Below, piece by piece: positions 41,987 through 50,451 of a DNA stretch of 64,000 bases (position 1 is the stretch's first letter; each line of letters begins with the position of its first letter). Below the pieces are notes generated by a model. The model saw only the letters and a list, made by a program, of their open reading frames with translations, made no database searches and was not told the DNA's origin. Source of the DNA: Prauserella_A oleivorans (lineage in GTDB: Bacteria > Actinomycetota > Actinomycetes > Mycobacteriales > Pseudonocardiaceae); NCBI RefSeq assembly GCF_042685745.1, contig NZ_JBHUNT010000001.1, forward strand, positions 4,402,001 through 4,466,000, in the 5' to 3' direction. Both the position numbers and the translations under genes were made by a program.

Positions 41987-42024
41987 CGCGATCACCTATC
42001 GCGGGCGCACACGACCGTGTCGTG
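41987..42024 (+). promoter_or_regulatory. Two stem-loops in the leader of the CoA-transferase gene
   Basis: CGCGAT (41987-41992) pairs with ATCGCG (41998-42003), and CACGAC (42010-42015) pairs with GTCGTG (42019-42024). Both are perfect 6-bp stems with short loops, ending 33 bp before the ATG at 42058. They may be operators for the IclR protein or structure in the 5' leader. No known riboswitch is recognised. Confidence 0.35.
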
Positions 42025-42057
42025 CCCCGAGCGTGTCGTCGACGCAAGGAGGCTCGA

Positions 42058-43572
42058 ATGACCGGCAGGATCCGGAACCGCGAACTGCGGTCCAGGATCG
42101 TCGAGGCCGAGGAGGCCGCCCAGCTGATCCGCCCCGGGGACAACGTCGGGATGAGCGGGTTCACCGGCGCCGGGTACCCGAAGGAGGTGCCGGGGGCGCT
42201 CGCCAAACGGGTCCAGAAGGCGCACGAGGCCGGCGACCCGATCAAGTTCGGCCTGTGGACGGGCGCCTCCACCGCTCCCGAACTCGACGGCGCGCTCGCC
42301 GAGGTCGACGGTATCGACCTGCGCCTGCCGTACCAGTCCGACCCGGTCACGCGCGCCAAGATCAACGACGGCTCGCTCGGCTACACCGACATCCATCTCT
42401 CCCACGTCGCGCAGCGCGTGTGGCAGGGCTTCTTCGGCAAGCTGGACGTCGCGGTGGTCGAGGTCAGCGGCATCACCGAGGACGGCGCGTTGATCCCGTC
42501 GGCGTCCGTGGGCAACAACAAGACGTGGCTGGAGCAAGCCGACCGGGTGATCCTCGAGGTCAACTCGTGGCAGAGCGAGCAACTCGAGGGCCTGCACGAC
42601 GTCTACTACGGCACCGCGCTGCCCCCGCATCGCATGCCGATCCCGATCACGCACCCCGCCGACCGCATCGGGTCGCCGTACTTCCACTGCCCGGCCGACA
42701 AGATCGTCGCCGTCGTCGAGACCGACTCGCCGGACCGCAACTCGCCATTCACCGCGCCGGACGAGACCTCGGCCCGCATCGCCGGGCACATCCTCGACTT
42801 CCTCGGCACCGAGGTGGAGAGCGGCAGGCTGCCCCGTAACCTGCTGCCGCTGCAATCGGGTGTCGGCAACATCGCCAACGCCGTCCTCGCCGGGCTGGAC
42901 TCCGGACCGTTCGAGTCGCTCACCGCCTATACGGAGGTCATGCAGGACGGCATGCTGCAGCTGCTCGACTCCGGCAGGCTGGAGTTCGTATCGGCCACGG
43001 CGTTCTCGCTCAGTTCGTCCGCATTGGACAGGTTCAATCGCAACCTCGGCGACTACCGCGACCGGATCCTGTTGCGGCCGCAGGAGATCAGCAACCATCC
43101 CGAGGTGGTGCGGCGGCTCGGCTGCCTGGCCATGAACGGCGTCATCGAGGCCGACATCTACGGCAACGTGAACTCCACCCACGTGATGGGCAGCCGGATC
43201 CAGAACGGCATCGGCGGGTCGGGCGACTTCGCCCGCAACGCCTACGTCTCGATCTTCATGACGCCGTCGCAGGCGAAGAACGGGGCCATCTCGACGATCG
43301 TGCCCATGGTGTCCCACGTCGACCACACCGAGCACGACGTCGACGTCATCGTCACCGAGCAGGGGCTCGCCGACCTGCGTGGCCTGCCGCCCCGGGCCCG
43401 GGCGCGGAAGATCATCGAGACCTGCGCCCACCCGGACTTCCGGCCCGCGCTGCGGGACTACGTCGAGCGCGCGGCCCACGCGTCCTACGGCGGCCACACC
43501 CCGCACCTGCTCGACGAGGCGCTGTCGTGGCACCAGCGCTACGTCCGCGAAGGCTCGATGCGCGCCGGCTGA
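42058..43572 (+). CDS. Acetyl-CoA hydrolase/acetate CoA-transferase family protein
   Basis: A 504-residue class I CoA-transferase-like protein (Cat1/AarC/Ach1 family). The N-terminal domain has NVGMSGFTGAGYPKEVPGAL. The catalytic glutamate is expected in TAYTEVMQDGML. The C-terminal oxyanion region is VNSTHVMGSRIQNGIGGSGDF, followed by VTEQGLADLRGLPPRARA. It transfers CoA between succinyl-CoA or acetyl-CoA and a free acid, or hydrolyses acetyl-CoA. The ATG at 42058 has AAGGAGG six bases upstream, so the longer frame from 42022 is rejected. It is preceded by iclR and a structured leader. Confidence 0.9.
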   Translation: MTGRIRNRELRSRIVEAEEAAQLIRPGDNVGMSGFTGAGYPKEVPGALAKRVQKAHEAGDPIKFGLWTGASTAPELDGALAEVDGIDLRLPYQSDPVTRAKINDGSLGYTDIHLSHVAQRVWQGFFGKLDVAVVEVSGITEDGALIPSASVGNNKTWLEQADRVILEVNSWQSEQLEGLHDVYYGTALPPHRMPIPITHPADRIGSPYFHCPADKIVAVVETDSPDRNSPFTAPDETSARIAGHILDFLGTEVESGRLPRNLLPLQSGVGNIANAVLAGLDSGPFESLTAYTEVMQDGMLQLLDSGRLEFVSATAFSLSSSALDRFNRNLGDYRDRILLRPQEISNHPEVVRRLGCLAMNGVIEADIYGNVNSTHVMGSRIQNGIGGSGDFARNAYVSIFMTPSQAKNGAISTIVPMVSHVDHTEHDVDVIVTEQGLADLRGLPPRARARKIIETCAHPDFRPALRDYVERAAHASYGGHTPHLLDEALSWHQRYVREGSMRAG

Positions 43573-43647
43573 GCGGCGTTTGCGCCACCGCTGCCCCGGG
43601 CATCCCGCGGTCGACCCTTGCCGGGTGCGACGGAAAGTGGTGGTGCG

Positions 43648-44958
43648 GTGCGCGAGCGGCCCGGCGTCGAGCGCGGACGGCTCTCCGTTCGCCCGTCGGT
43701 CCTGGCGGCGGGCGTCATCGGCATCGCGGTGATGGCGGCCGTCGACGAGATCGTGTTCCACCAGCTGCTGTCGTGGCACCACTTCTACGACCGGTCCACA
43801 CCGGCGATCGGCCTGCTCTCGGACGGGCTCCTGCACGCGGCCGAACTGCTGGCGCTCGTCGGCGGCTTCTTCTGGCTCGCCGACGTACGCCGGCGCGGAG
43901 CGCTCGTGCCCGTCGCCGCGTGGGGCGGATGCCTGGCCGGTGCGGGCGCGTTCCAGGTCTTCGACGGCCTTGTGGACCACAAGGTGCTGCGGGTGCACCA
44001 GATCCGCTACGGAGTGGAACTCCTGCCCTACGACCTGGCGTGGATCCTCGGCGGCGCCGCGCTGCTGCTCGCCGGACTCGTGTTGATCCGGCGGGCGGCG
44101 CGCGCGACGGCGACGAGGTGGGCCCGTGTCCGCGTCCGGGTTGCTGCTCGTCGTGGTCGCCGGGGCGGCGCTCGCCTACGTGACGGCGGCGCTCCGGGCG
44201 GGTCGCTGGAGTGCCTGGCGCACGGCGTCGTGGCTGTCGGCCTGCCTCCTGATCGCCGTGGCGCTGTCGCCGCCGTTGTCCGGAGCCGGTCCGCGGGCGC
44301 ACATGGCCCAGCACGTGCTGCTCGGCATGCTCGCGCCGATCGGCCTCGTAGCGGCGGCACCCGTGACGTTGCTGCTGCGCACCCTGCCGCCACCCCGGCG
44401 GCGCCCGGTGGTCCGGGTGCTGCGTGCGCGGCCGGTGCGGGTGCTCGGCCATCCGGCGACCGCGGCGGTGCTCGACGTCGGCGGCCTGTACCTGCTGCTG
44501 CTGACCCCGGTGGCCGCGGCGGCCCACCACGCGGAGTGGGCGGCGTTCGGCGTCCACGTGCACTACCTCGCGGCCGGGTACCTGTTCACGTGGTCGATCG
44601 CGGGTCCCGATCCGGCTCCCGGACGGCCCGGCCTGCGCACCCGGCTGGCCGTGTTCGTCCTCGCGGCGGGCGCGCACTCGGTGCTCGCCAAGCTCCTCTA
44701 CGCGCGGGCGTCCGGCCATCACCACGACGCGCACCTGAACCAGGAGGCCGCGCAGCTGATGTACTACGGCGGCGACCTCGCGGAGGTCCTGCTCGCCGTC
44801 CTCCTGTTCGCCACCTGGTACCGGCGCCGGGCGCGGCACCGTCCACGTCGGACCCCCGCGGCTTCCGGGTGACGCCACCTCGTGGGCCTGCGCCGACGTG
44901 GCGTCGGCCACACCCGCTCCTCTCGCCGCGGGTGGGCAAGCCGCCGTCACTTCTATAG
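43648..44958 (+). CDS. DUF2243 membrane protein; frame runs on through ctaG
   Basis: The first 150 or so codons (from a GTG at 43648) encode a DUF2243 protein: VIGIAVMAAVDEIVFHQLLSWHHFYDRSTP, LLSDGLLHAAELLALVGGFFWLAD and FDGLVDHKVLRVHQIRYG, with four membrane helices. Conserved sequence ends near 44110. The frame then stays open to 44958, through the whole ctaG gene in another frame, and that part is arginine/glycine-rich and not protein-like. A normal stop near 44130, overlapping the ctaG GTG, is missing, so a base change or frameshift is suspected. DUF2243 genes usually sit beside ctaG-like genes, as here. Confidence 0.68.
   Translation: MRERPGVERGRLSVRPSVLAAGVIGIAVMAAVDEIVFHQLLSWHHFYDRSTPAIGLLSDGLLHAAELLALVGGFFWLADVRRRGALVPVAAWGGCLAGAGAFQVFDGLVDHKVLRVHQIRYGVELLPYDLAWILGGAALLLAGLVLIRRAARATATRWARVRVRVAARRGRRGGARLRDGGAPGGSLECLAHGVVAVGLPPDRRGAVAAVVRSRSAGAHGPARAARHARADRPRSGGTRDVAAAHPAATPAAPGGPGAACAAGAGARPSGDRGGARRRRPVPAAADPGGRGGPPRGVGGVRRPRALPRGRVPVHVVDRGSRSGSRTARPAHPAGRVRPRGGRALGARQAPLRAGVRPSPRRAPEPGGRAADVLRRRPRGGPARRPPVRHLVPAPGAAPSTSDPRGFRVTPPRGPAPTWRRPHPLLSPRVGKPPSLL
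44126..44872 (+). CDS. ctaG: Cytochrome c oxidase assembly protein (CtaG/caa3 type)
   Basis: A 248-residue polytopic membrane protein. It has about seven helices, the conserved HMAQHVLLGMLAPIGLVAAAPVTLLLR, VHVHYLAAGYLFTWSIAGPDP and SGHHHDAHLNQEAAQLMYYGGDLAEVLLA. The histidines suggest copper handling in assembly of the oxidase CuB site. A GTG at 44126 is used, inside the 3' part of the DUF2243 frame. No oxidase subunit genes are in the window. Confidence 0.87.
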   Translation: MSASGLLLVVVAGAALAYVTAALRAGRWSAWRTASWLSACLLIAVALSPPLSGAGPRAHMAQHVLLGMLAPIGLVAAAPVTLLLRTLPPPRRRPVVRVLRARPVRVLGHPATAAVLDVGGLYLLLLTPVAAAAHHAEWAAFGVHVHYLAAGYLFTWSIAGPDPAPGRPGLRTRLAVFVLAAGAHSVLAKLLYARASGHHHDAHLNQEAAQLMYYGGDLAEVLLAVLLFATWYRRRARHRPRRTPAASG

Positions 44959-45002
44959 ATTCGCCTACGCGAGTGCGTTCCCAACGCCGGGAGGAGCCTT
45001 CG

Positions 45003-45767
45003 ATGACCGACGACGTTCTCGTGGAGGAGCGCGGCCGGGTCCTGATCATCACCCTCAACCGACCGTCGGCACGCAACGCCATCGACGCCTCGGTCACCCA
45101 GGGCGTCGCGGCCGCGCTCGACCTGCTGGACGAACGCCGGGACCTCTCACTGGGCATCCTCACCGGCGCCGGCGGCACATTCTGCGCGGGCATGGATCTC
45201 AAGGCCTTCCTGCGCGGGGAGAACGTGACCGTGCCCGGCCGGGGACTGGCGGGGATGACCGAGAAGCCGCCCGCCAAGCCGATGATCGCGGCCGTCGAGG
45301 GCTACGCGCTGGCCGGTGGTTGCGAGCTCATGCTGGCCTGCGACCTCGTGGTAGCCGCCGCGGACGCCACGTTCGGCATTCCCGAGGTCAAACGCGGCCT
45401 GGTAGCGGGCGCGGGCGGGCTGATCCGGCTGCCGCGGCGCATCCCGCAGCAGCTGGCGATGGAACTCGCGCTCACCGGCGACTTCTGCTCGGCCGGGGAC
45501 GCGCACCGGTACGGCCTGGTCAACCACCTGACCAAGCCCGGTGAGGCCCTGGACGGGGCGCTACGGCTCGCCGAGCGCATCACCGCGAACGCCCCACTGG
45601 CCGTACAGGCCACGAAGCAGATCATCGTCTCCTCGGCCGACTGGAGCGCCGACGAGGCGTTCGCCGAGCAGGCGAAGATCATGGGCCCGGTGTTCGAGTC
45701 GGCGGACGCCCGGGAAGGCGCGCGGGCGTTCGCCGAGAAGCGGGAGCCGGTGTGGCGGGGAGAGTGA
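45003..45767 (+). CDS. Enoyl-CoA hydratase/isomerase (crotonase)
   Basis: A 254-residue crotonase. LIITLNRPSARNAIDASVTQ opens the fold, GAGGTFCAGMDLKAF and AVEGYALAGGCELMLACDLV give the oxyanion hole, and GIPEVKRGLVAGAGGLIRLP contains the catalytic Glu region. The ATG at 45003 has GGGAGGAG eight bases upstream. Only five bases separate its stop from the GTG of the decayed thioesterase, so the two were an operon that may have hydrated and then released an acyl-CoA. Confidence 0.9.
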   Translation: MTDDVLVEERGRVLIITLNRPSARNAIDASVTQGVAAALDLLDERRDLSLGILTGAGGTFCAGMDLKAFLRGENVTVPGRGLAGMTEKPPAKPMIAAVEGYALAGGCELMLACDLVVAAADATFGIPEVKRGLVAGAGGLIRLPRRIPQQLAMELALTGDFCSAGDAHRYGLVNHLTKPGEALDGALRLAERITANAPLAVQATKQIIVSSADWSADEAFAEQAKIMGPVFESADAREGARAFAEKREPVWRGE

Positions 45768-45771
45768 GCCC

Positions 45772-46588
45772 GTGACCGGCTCCGGGCTGCCCGTCCTGCT
45801 CGACTGCCTCGACCTGGACCCGATCGAGCTCGACCTGTTCCGCAGTCGCACCACCAGGGAGCCCGGCCACCGGCTCTTCGGCGGCGAGGTCGCCGCGCAG
45901 GCGCTCGTGGCGGCCGAACGGACCGTGGACCCCGTGGCCGCGGCACACTCGCTGCACGCCTCTTCCTGCGTCCGGGACGCAGTGGCGAGCGGGTCGCGTG
46001 CCAGGTGGATCGCCTGCACGAGGGCCGGACGTTCCGGCGCAGGCGCGTGACCGCGGTGCAGGCCGGCGCGCCGATCCTCTGTCTGGAGGCGTCGTTCACC
46101 ACGGACGGGTCGGGCTCGCATCTGCAGGCCACCGCCCCGGACCTACCCGGCCCGGACAGGTGCGCGCCCGCGGAGTGGAGCTTCGGCGGGGGTGCCCGCA
46201 ACCGGGCGACGGGTTCGAGCCGCGCGTGCTCGCCCCTACCGCTCCCGCGACCTCGCGCAACATGCACGACCTGTGGGCGCGCCCTCGGGCGGCGACACCG
46301 GAGGCCGTGTCAGCTCCGCCGCCGTGCTCACCTACCTCAGCGACCTCACACTCGCCTCGGTGCTGCTGCGTCCGGGCGGGCGGTCGGTCGGACGCAGCCG
46401 GCATGAGGTCGCTGGACCATGTGGTGCGGTTCCACAACGAGGTCCGGCTCGACGACTGGTGGCTTCACGCCAAGACCGCCCCGGCGGTGGGTGATCTGCG
46501 CAGGCTCGCGCAGGGACGGATCTTCCACCGCGACGGCACACTGCTGGCCACGGTCGTTCCAGAGGGTCTCCTCCACGGCAGGCGGTGA
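45772..46588 (+). pseudogene. tesB: Acyl-CoA thioesterase II (TesB-like), multiply frameshifted
   Basis: TesB-like sequence is spread over three frames. Frame 1 from the GTG at 45772 gives LDPIELDLFRSRTTREPGHRLFGGEVAAQALVAAERTVD and LHAS. Frame 3 from about 46000 gives VDRLHEGRTFRRRRVTAVQAGAPILCLEASF. Frame 2 near 46215-46290 gives FEPRVLAPTAPAT and MHDLWAR. Frame 1 near 46310-46380 gives SSAAVLTYLSDLTLASVLLRPGG, and frame 2 from about 46400 gives MRSLDHVVRFHNEVRLDDWWLH to the stop at 46588. At least four frame changes are needed, and catalytic residues are interrupted, so this is a decayed gene. It follows the hydratase by five bases. Confidence 0.85.
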
Positions 46589-46622
46589 CACCCTGGGCCG
46601 ACTGTCCGAACCAGACACGGCA

Positions 46623-47504
46623 TCAGGTCAGGCCGCGGATCACCCGTGCCGGCTGTTTGCTGCCCTTGATGACCGACACCATGTCGAGGGTCTGGCACGT
46701 CTCCGCGACGTTGTGCGCACGGAAGACCGCGGCGCCCTGCCAGGCGCACACGGCCGTCGCGGCAAGCGTGCCGTACAGCCGCTCGCCCACGTCGGCGCCC
46801 AGCGCCTCCCCGACGAAGTCCTTGTTGGACAGTGCCACGAGCACGGGCCACCTGGTGGCGACCAGCCGGCCCAGCTCGCGCGTCAGCGTGAGCGAATGCC
46901 AGGTGTTCTTGCCGAAGTCGTGGGTGGGGTCGACGAGGATGCCCTCGGCGGGCACGCCCAGCCGGACCAGCTCGTCGGCGCGCGTCGTCACCTCGGCGAC
47001 GACGTCGGTCACGATGTCGGGGTAGCTCACCCGGTGCGGCCGGGTACGCGGGACCGCACCGCCGGTGTGCGAGCAGACGTAGCCCGCGCCGAACTCCGCG
47101 GCCACCTCGGCGAGCTTCGGATCGGCACCCGCCCACGTGTCGTTGAGCAGGTCCGCGCCCTCCGCACAGGCGAGCCTGCCCACCTCGTGCCGCCAGGTGT
47201 CCACGCTGATGACCAGCTCGGGAAACCGCGCTCGCACCTCGGCCACGAACGGCACCACCCGCCGCGTCTCCTCCGCGACGTCGACCTCCGCGCCCGGCCC
47301 GGCCTTGACTCCCCCGATGTCGACGATGTCGGCCCCGGCCTCGGCGGCGCGCTCGACCGCGGCGAGTGCCTCCGCGGTGCCGTAGGTGGCACCCCGGTCG
47401 TAGAACGAGTCCGGTGTCCGGTTGACGATCGCCATGACCAGCGGGCGGTCCCGCCTCATGGGACGCCCCCGGAACCGGATCTCGCGTGGCGTGACGCCTT
47501 CCAT
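46623..47504 (-). CDS. folP2: Dihydropteroate synthase family protein (FolP2-like)
   Basis: A 293-residue TIM-barrel pterin-binding protein. MAIVNRTPDSFYDRGATYGT is the first signature, IVDIGGVKAGPGAEVDVAEE the second, and VISVDTWRHEVG, LLNDTWAG and ILVDPTHDFGKNTWHSL mark later strands. The sequence NRTPDSFYD in place of the usual NVTPDSFSD(G) resembles mycobacterial FolP2, which is not reported to have normal synthase activity. The ATG at 47504 has AGGGAAG upstream; the frame extends 19 codons further but without a site. Its neighbours are not folate genes. Confidence 0.85.
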   Translation of the reverse strand: MEGVTPREIRFRGRPMRRDRPLVMAIVNRTPDSFYDRGATYGTAEALAAVERAAEAGADIVDIGGVKAGPGAEVDVAEETRRVVPFVAEVRARFPELVISVDTWRHEVGRLACAEGADLLNDTWAGADPKLAEVAAEFGAGYVCSHTGGAVPRTRPHRVSYPDIVTDVVAEVTTRADELVRLGVPAEGILVDPTHDFGKNTWHSLTLTRELGRLVATRWPVLVALSNKDFVGEALGADVGERLYGTLAATAVCAWQGAAVFRAHNVAETCQTLDMVSVIKGSKQPARVIRGLT

Positions 47505-47621
47505 ACCACTTCCCTCTGTGACGCAGCGCGGACGACACCGAGTATCCCCGGCGCCGGGCACGCTGCGCTGCCCGGCGCGAACGACGCCACAGAAGCAGGC
47601 CGCCGACGAGGGCCGGAGTCA

Positions 47622-48680
47622 CTACGGCTGGGTCGGCACGGTGCCGCTGATCCGTCCGTACCCCTCGGCGTCGTGCTCGGCGAGGCCGTAATGGAAGCGT
47701 TCCCGCGGGGTGAGCGAGGCGACGATGCCCTGCCGGGCGGCGGGCGGCAGCGTGTGCAGAATCGTCATGACACGGTCCTTGCGGCGGCGGGCGCCCTTGC
47801 GTTCCGGCAGCCCGGGGGTCGGCTGCAACTGCGGCACGATGCCCCGCACGTCCTCGGCCGACCCGTCGTGGTGGCCCGCGGCGGCACGGGCCTTCTCCAG
47901 CGCCATCTGCGCGGAGTCCTTCTCCTCGCTCATGCCGATCGGCCCACGGACCCGCCCGTTGAGGAACTGCTCCACCACCGGCTCGTCGCTGGTGAGCAGG
48001 ACCTCGCGCGGACCGAACATCACCAGCTCCTTGCGGAACAACATCCCGATGTTGTCCGGCACCGTCCGGGCCACGTTGATGTTGTGCGTGACGATCAGGA
48101 TCGTCGCGTCGATCTGGGCGTTGAGGTCCACCAGCAACTGGGAGATGTAGGCGGTGCGCACCGGGTCGAGGCCGGAATCCGGTTCGTCGCAGAGGATGAT
48201 CTCCGGATCGAGGACGAGCGCTCGCGACAGCCCGGCGCGCTTGCGCATACCACCGGAAATCTCGCCGGGTAGCTTCTTCTCTGCGCCTGACAAACCGGTC
48301 ATTTCGAGTTTCTCGAGCACGATCTTGCGGATCTCGGTCTCGGATTTCCTGGTATGCTCGCGAAGCGGGAACGCGACGTTGTCGTAGAGGTTCATCGACC
48401 CGAACAGCGCGCCGTCCTGAAACAGCACCCCGAACAGCTTGCGGGTCTCGTACAACCTGCGCTCCGAGCAGCGGACGATGTCGACACCGTTGACGACGCA
48501 TCTGCCGCGATCGGGTTTGAGCAGGCCGATCATCGACTTCAAGAACACCGATTTGCCGGTGCCCGAAGGACCCAGCAGGACCGACACCTCACCGGGCGGC
48601 AAGGTCAGCGTCACATCCCGCCAGATCGCCTGCTTACCGAAGGATTTCGACAGGTTCTCGACGACAACCTCAGCGCCCAC
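47622..48680 (-). CDS. mceG: ABC transporter ATPase of Mce systems (MceG/Mkl-like)
   Basis: A 352-residue ATPase of the MlaF/Mkl group. Walker A is LLGPSGTGKSVFLK, the signature LPGEISGGMRKRAGLSRAL (MlaF-type ISGGM), Walker B IILCDEPDSGLDPVR and the H-loop VTHNINVA. The C-terminal extension from about residue 260 (MSEEKDSAQMALEKARAAAG, then LPPAARQGIVASL) is characteristic of MceG. It energises Mce lipid/steroid importers encoded elsewhere. The second GTG (48680), five bases after GAGGAGG, fits better than the one two codons earlier. No mce genes are in the window. Confidence 0.9.
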   Translation of the reverse strand: MGAEVVVENLSKSFGKQAIWRDVTLTLPPGEVSVLLGPSGTGKSVFLKSMIGLLKPDRGRCVVNGVDIVRCSERRLYETRKLFGVLFQDGALFGSMNLYDNVAFPLREHTRKSETEIRKIVLEKLEMTGLSGAEKKLPGEISGGMRKRAGLSRALVLDPEIILCDEPDSGLDPVRTAYISQLLVDLNAQIDATILIVTHNINVARTVPDNIGMLFRKELVMFGPREVLLTSDEPVVEQFLNGRVRGPIGMSEEKDSAQMALEKARAAAGHHDGSAEDVRGIVPQLQPTPGLPERKGARRRKDRVMTILHTLPPAARQGIVASLTPRERFHYGLAEHDAEGYGRISGTVPTQP

Positions 48681-48880
48681 GCCCACCTCCTCGGAGACCG
48701 CACCACCCTGGACGGTTCCGTAGATCTCATACAGCGTGACAGCGATTCACCGACATGGTCAAGGACCGCGAATGTCGGTCGACGTCGGCGTGGACCGTCC
48801 CGCCTGCCCGTTGCGTTCGCCGAACGACACCGGCAACACGCTCGAGCGCCCCGGCAGCCGATGCCCGTCAGCCGTACCCA

Positions 48881-48921
48881 GTGGACGGTCGGCTGCCCCG
48901 TTCCGGCACGCGACCGTCCAC
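48881..48921 (-). terminator. 11-bp inverted repeat after the HNH nuclease gene
   Basis: GTGGACGGTCG (48881-48891) and CGACCGTCCAC (48911-48921) are perfect arms around a 19-base loop. The repeat begins 23 bp beyond the nuclease stop (48945, minus strand) and lies in the 264-bp gap before mceG. It is probably the nuclease terminator. The remainder of the gap (48681-48880) should hold the mceG promoter; I see no gene in it. Confidence 0.5.
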
Positions 48922-48944
48922 AGTGGCAACTCCGATGGTCGCGG

Positions 48945-49604
48945 CTACGCGGGGCAGTGGCTGAGGACCGCACGCAGGGCGTCGCGTTCGTCCTGGTCGA
49001 CGGTCAAGGAGTACTTGGCCTTCACCGCGACCCAGCGGGCGGCGTAGCCGCAGCGATCCTCGTCCGGCAGCCAGGATGCGGGATCCTGGTCGCCCTTCTG
49101 CCGGTTCGACCGCGCGGTCACCACGACGAGCTGGTCGAGGTCGTTGGCGAACGCCTCCCGCTGCTCCTCGGTCCAGCCGCGGACACCGCTGCGCGCCGCT
49201 TCCGCCAGTGGCACGAGGTGGTCCAGGTCGGCGTCGCCGGCGTCGGCCATCACCACGCCGTCGTAGGAGCTGCGCCAGGAACCGGACACCGCACGGCACT
49301 TCTCGTCGGTGACCACGTCGCTGCCCTGCCGCTGCAGGGCGATCTCCCGCGTGTTGCACCCGTCTCCGTGGGACGACCAATGCGGCCAGTCGTCCCGGTC
49401 GTAGGGGTAGCCCGTGTCCTCCGGGGCCACGGTGAGCGAGTCGAACGTCGTCAGCGCCTCGCTCGCCGTGACCGGCGCGGGTGCGGCGCTGTCGGCGGAG
49501 GTGGGGTCGTCGGTGAACCACCAGATCACCGCGGCGACCGCCAGGACGATCAGGGACACCACCGTGCTGCCACGTGCTCGTTTGCTCGCCACGGTGATGA
49601 TCAT
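48945..49604 (-). CDS. Secreted or anchored HNH endonuclease (DUF1524/GmrSD-C type)
   Basis: A 219-residue protein. A basic N-terminus and hydrophobic segment (STVVSLIVLAVAAVIWWFTD) suggest a signal or membrane anchor. The nuclease core is ADLDHLVPLAEAARSG (the DHxVPL histidine), then LDQLVVVTARSNRQKGDQDP (asparagine) and WLPDEDRCGYAARWVAVKAKYSLTV. Two further cysteines (GCNTREIALQ and EKCRAVSG) could form a disulfide. Such proteins are common in actinobacteria and may be extracellular nucleases. The ATG at 49604 was chosen; it has no strong ribosome site. Confidence 0.85.
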   Translation of the reverse strand: MIITVASKRARGSTVVSLIVLAVAAVIWWFTDDPTSADSAAPAPVTASEALTTFDSLTVAPEDTGYPYDRDDWPHWSSHGDGCNTREIALQRQGSDVVTDEKCRAVSGSWRSSYDGVVMADAGDADLDHLVPLAEAARSGVRGWTEEQREAFANDLDQLVVVTARSNRQKGDQDPASWLPDEDRCGYAARWVAVKAKYSLTVDQDERDALRAVLSHCPA

Positions 49605-49839
49605 GAGCCGCGCTGAGCCCGGGGACGGCCTGACGCGCCGGAAGCACCGGGTGGTCGTGGGCGGGATCACGCGGCCGCCGGGGCCCGTGAAAAGGTTCCC
49701 GCACGGATCTGGGCCGCGCGACGGCGCTTGATGCCACGGTGAGGGTCCGAGCTCGTGGGCGGGGCCGGTCCGGATCCGGGACGGCCCGGCACCGCCGAAT
49801 CCGGCTGCCGCCCGCGGGCACCGTGGAAAGGAGTCGACG

Positions 49840-50298
49840 ATGGCCGAGACACACGCACAGTCAAGTGGAGCCTGGACCACGGCCCGTGGCCGCCCCACGA
49901 GTGCCGCCACGCCCTGGGCGGGATGGATCACCTTCGGCGCCGTGATGATGGCGCTGCTGGGATTCTTCAACGTCATCTTCGGCCTGATCGCGCTGTTCGA
50001 GGACACCTACTACGCGATCACGCCGCAGGGCCTGCTGCTCTTCGACCTCACCACCTGGGGCTGGATCCACCTCCTGGTCGGCGCTGCCGCCGTCCTGGCC
50101 GGATTCGCTCTGATGAGCGGGGCGACGTGGGCCCGGGCAGCTGCCGTGATCCTCGCGAGCTTCAACGCGGTGGCCCACCTCGCGTTCCTGCCCGCCTACC
50201 CGATCTGGTCGGTGATCGCGATAGCCCTCGACGTCCTGGTGATCTGGGCCGTCGTCGTGCATGGCGGCGAGTACGCCGACCGGGAACGCGTGAGGTAG
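49840..50298 (+). CDS. DUF7144-type four-helix membrane protein
   Basis: A 152-residue protein with four membrane helices (WAGWITFGAVMMALLGFFNVIFGLIALF; WIHLLVGAAAVLAGFALM; WARAAAVILASFNAVAHLAF; WSVIAIALDVLVIWAVVVHG). GWITFAGIMMLLVGxFNxIxGLxALF-type sequence at the N-terminus is the family mark; I recognise it as the actinobacterial DUF7144 group of unknown function. The ATG at 49840 follows GGAAAGGAG. A perfect GC hairpin follows the stop. Confidence 0.85.
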   Translation: MAETHAQSSGAWTTARGRPTSAATPWAGWITFGAVMMALLGFFNVIFGLIALFEDTYYAITPQGLLLFDLTTWGWIHLLVGAAAVLAGFALMSGATWARAAAVILASFNAVAHLAFLPAYPIWSVIAIALDVLVIWAVVVHGGEYADRERVR

Positions 50299-50304
50299 CA
50301 CCCA

Positions 50305-50326
50305 GGCGGGCGCCGGGGCGCCCGCC
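50305..50326 (+). terminator. Perfect GC hairpin after the DUF7144 gene
   Basis: GGCGGGCG (50305-50312) and CGCCCGCC (50319-50326) are perfect arms with a six-base loop. The hairpin begins 6 bp after the stop codon. No T run follows. Confidence 0.6.
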
Positions 50327-50399
50327 GCGACCGAGCACGCGAACGACCGGCAACGTCCTCCGGCCCGCCCGCGATCCAGGCTTCACACCGTGACTGGAC

Positions 50400-50440
50400 G
50401 GCGTCTCCTGACCCGGGCGGGCACCGGACCAGGAGACGCC
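50400..50440 (-). terminator. 11-bp inverted repeat after the NTF2-like gene
   Basis: GGCGTCTCCTG (50400-50410) and CAGGAGACGCC (50430-50440) are perfect arms with a 19-base loop, 11 bp beyond the stop of the minus-strand NTF2-like gene. Together with the hairpin at 50305 this insulates two convergent genes. Confidence 0.55.
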
Positions 50441-50451
50441 ACGCGACCCGC

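Noticed and set aside
43585..43640. Terminator after the CoA-transferase gene
   Set aside because: The possible arms (CCCGGGCA and TGCCGGG) need a bulge and a long loop; not convincing.
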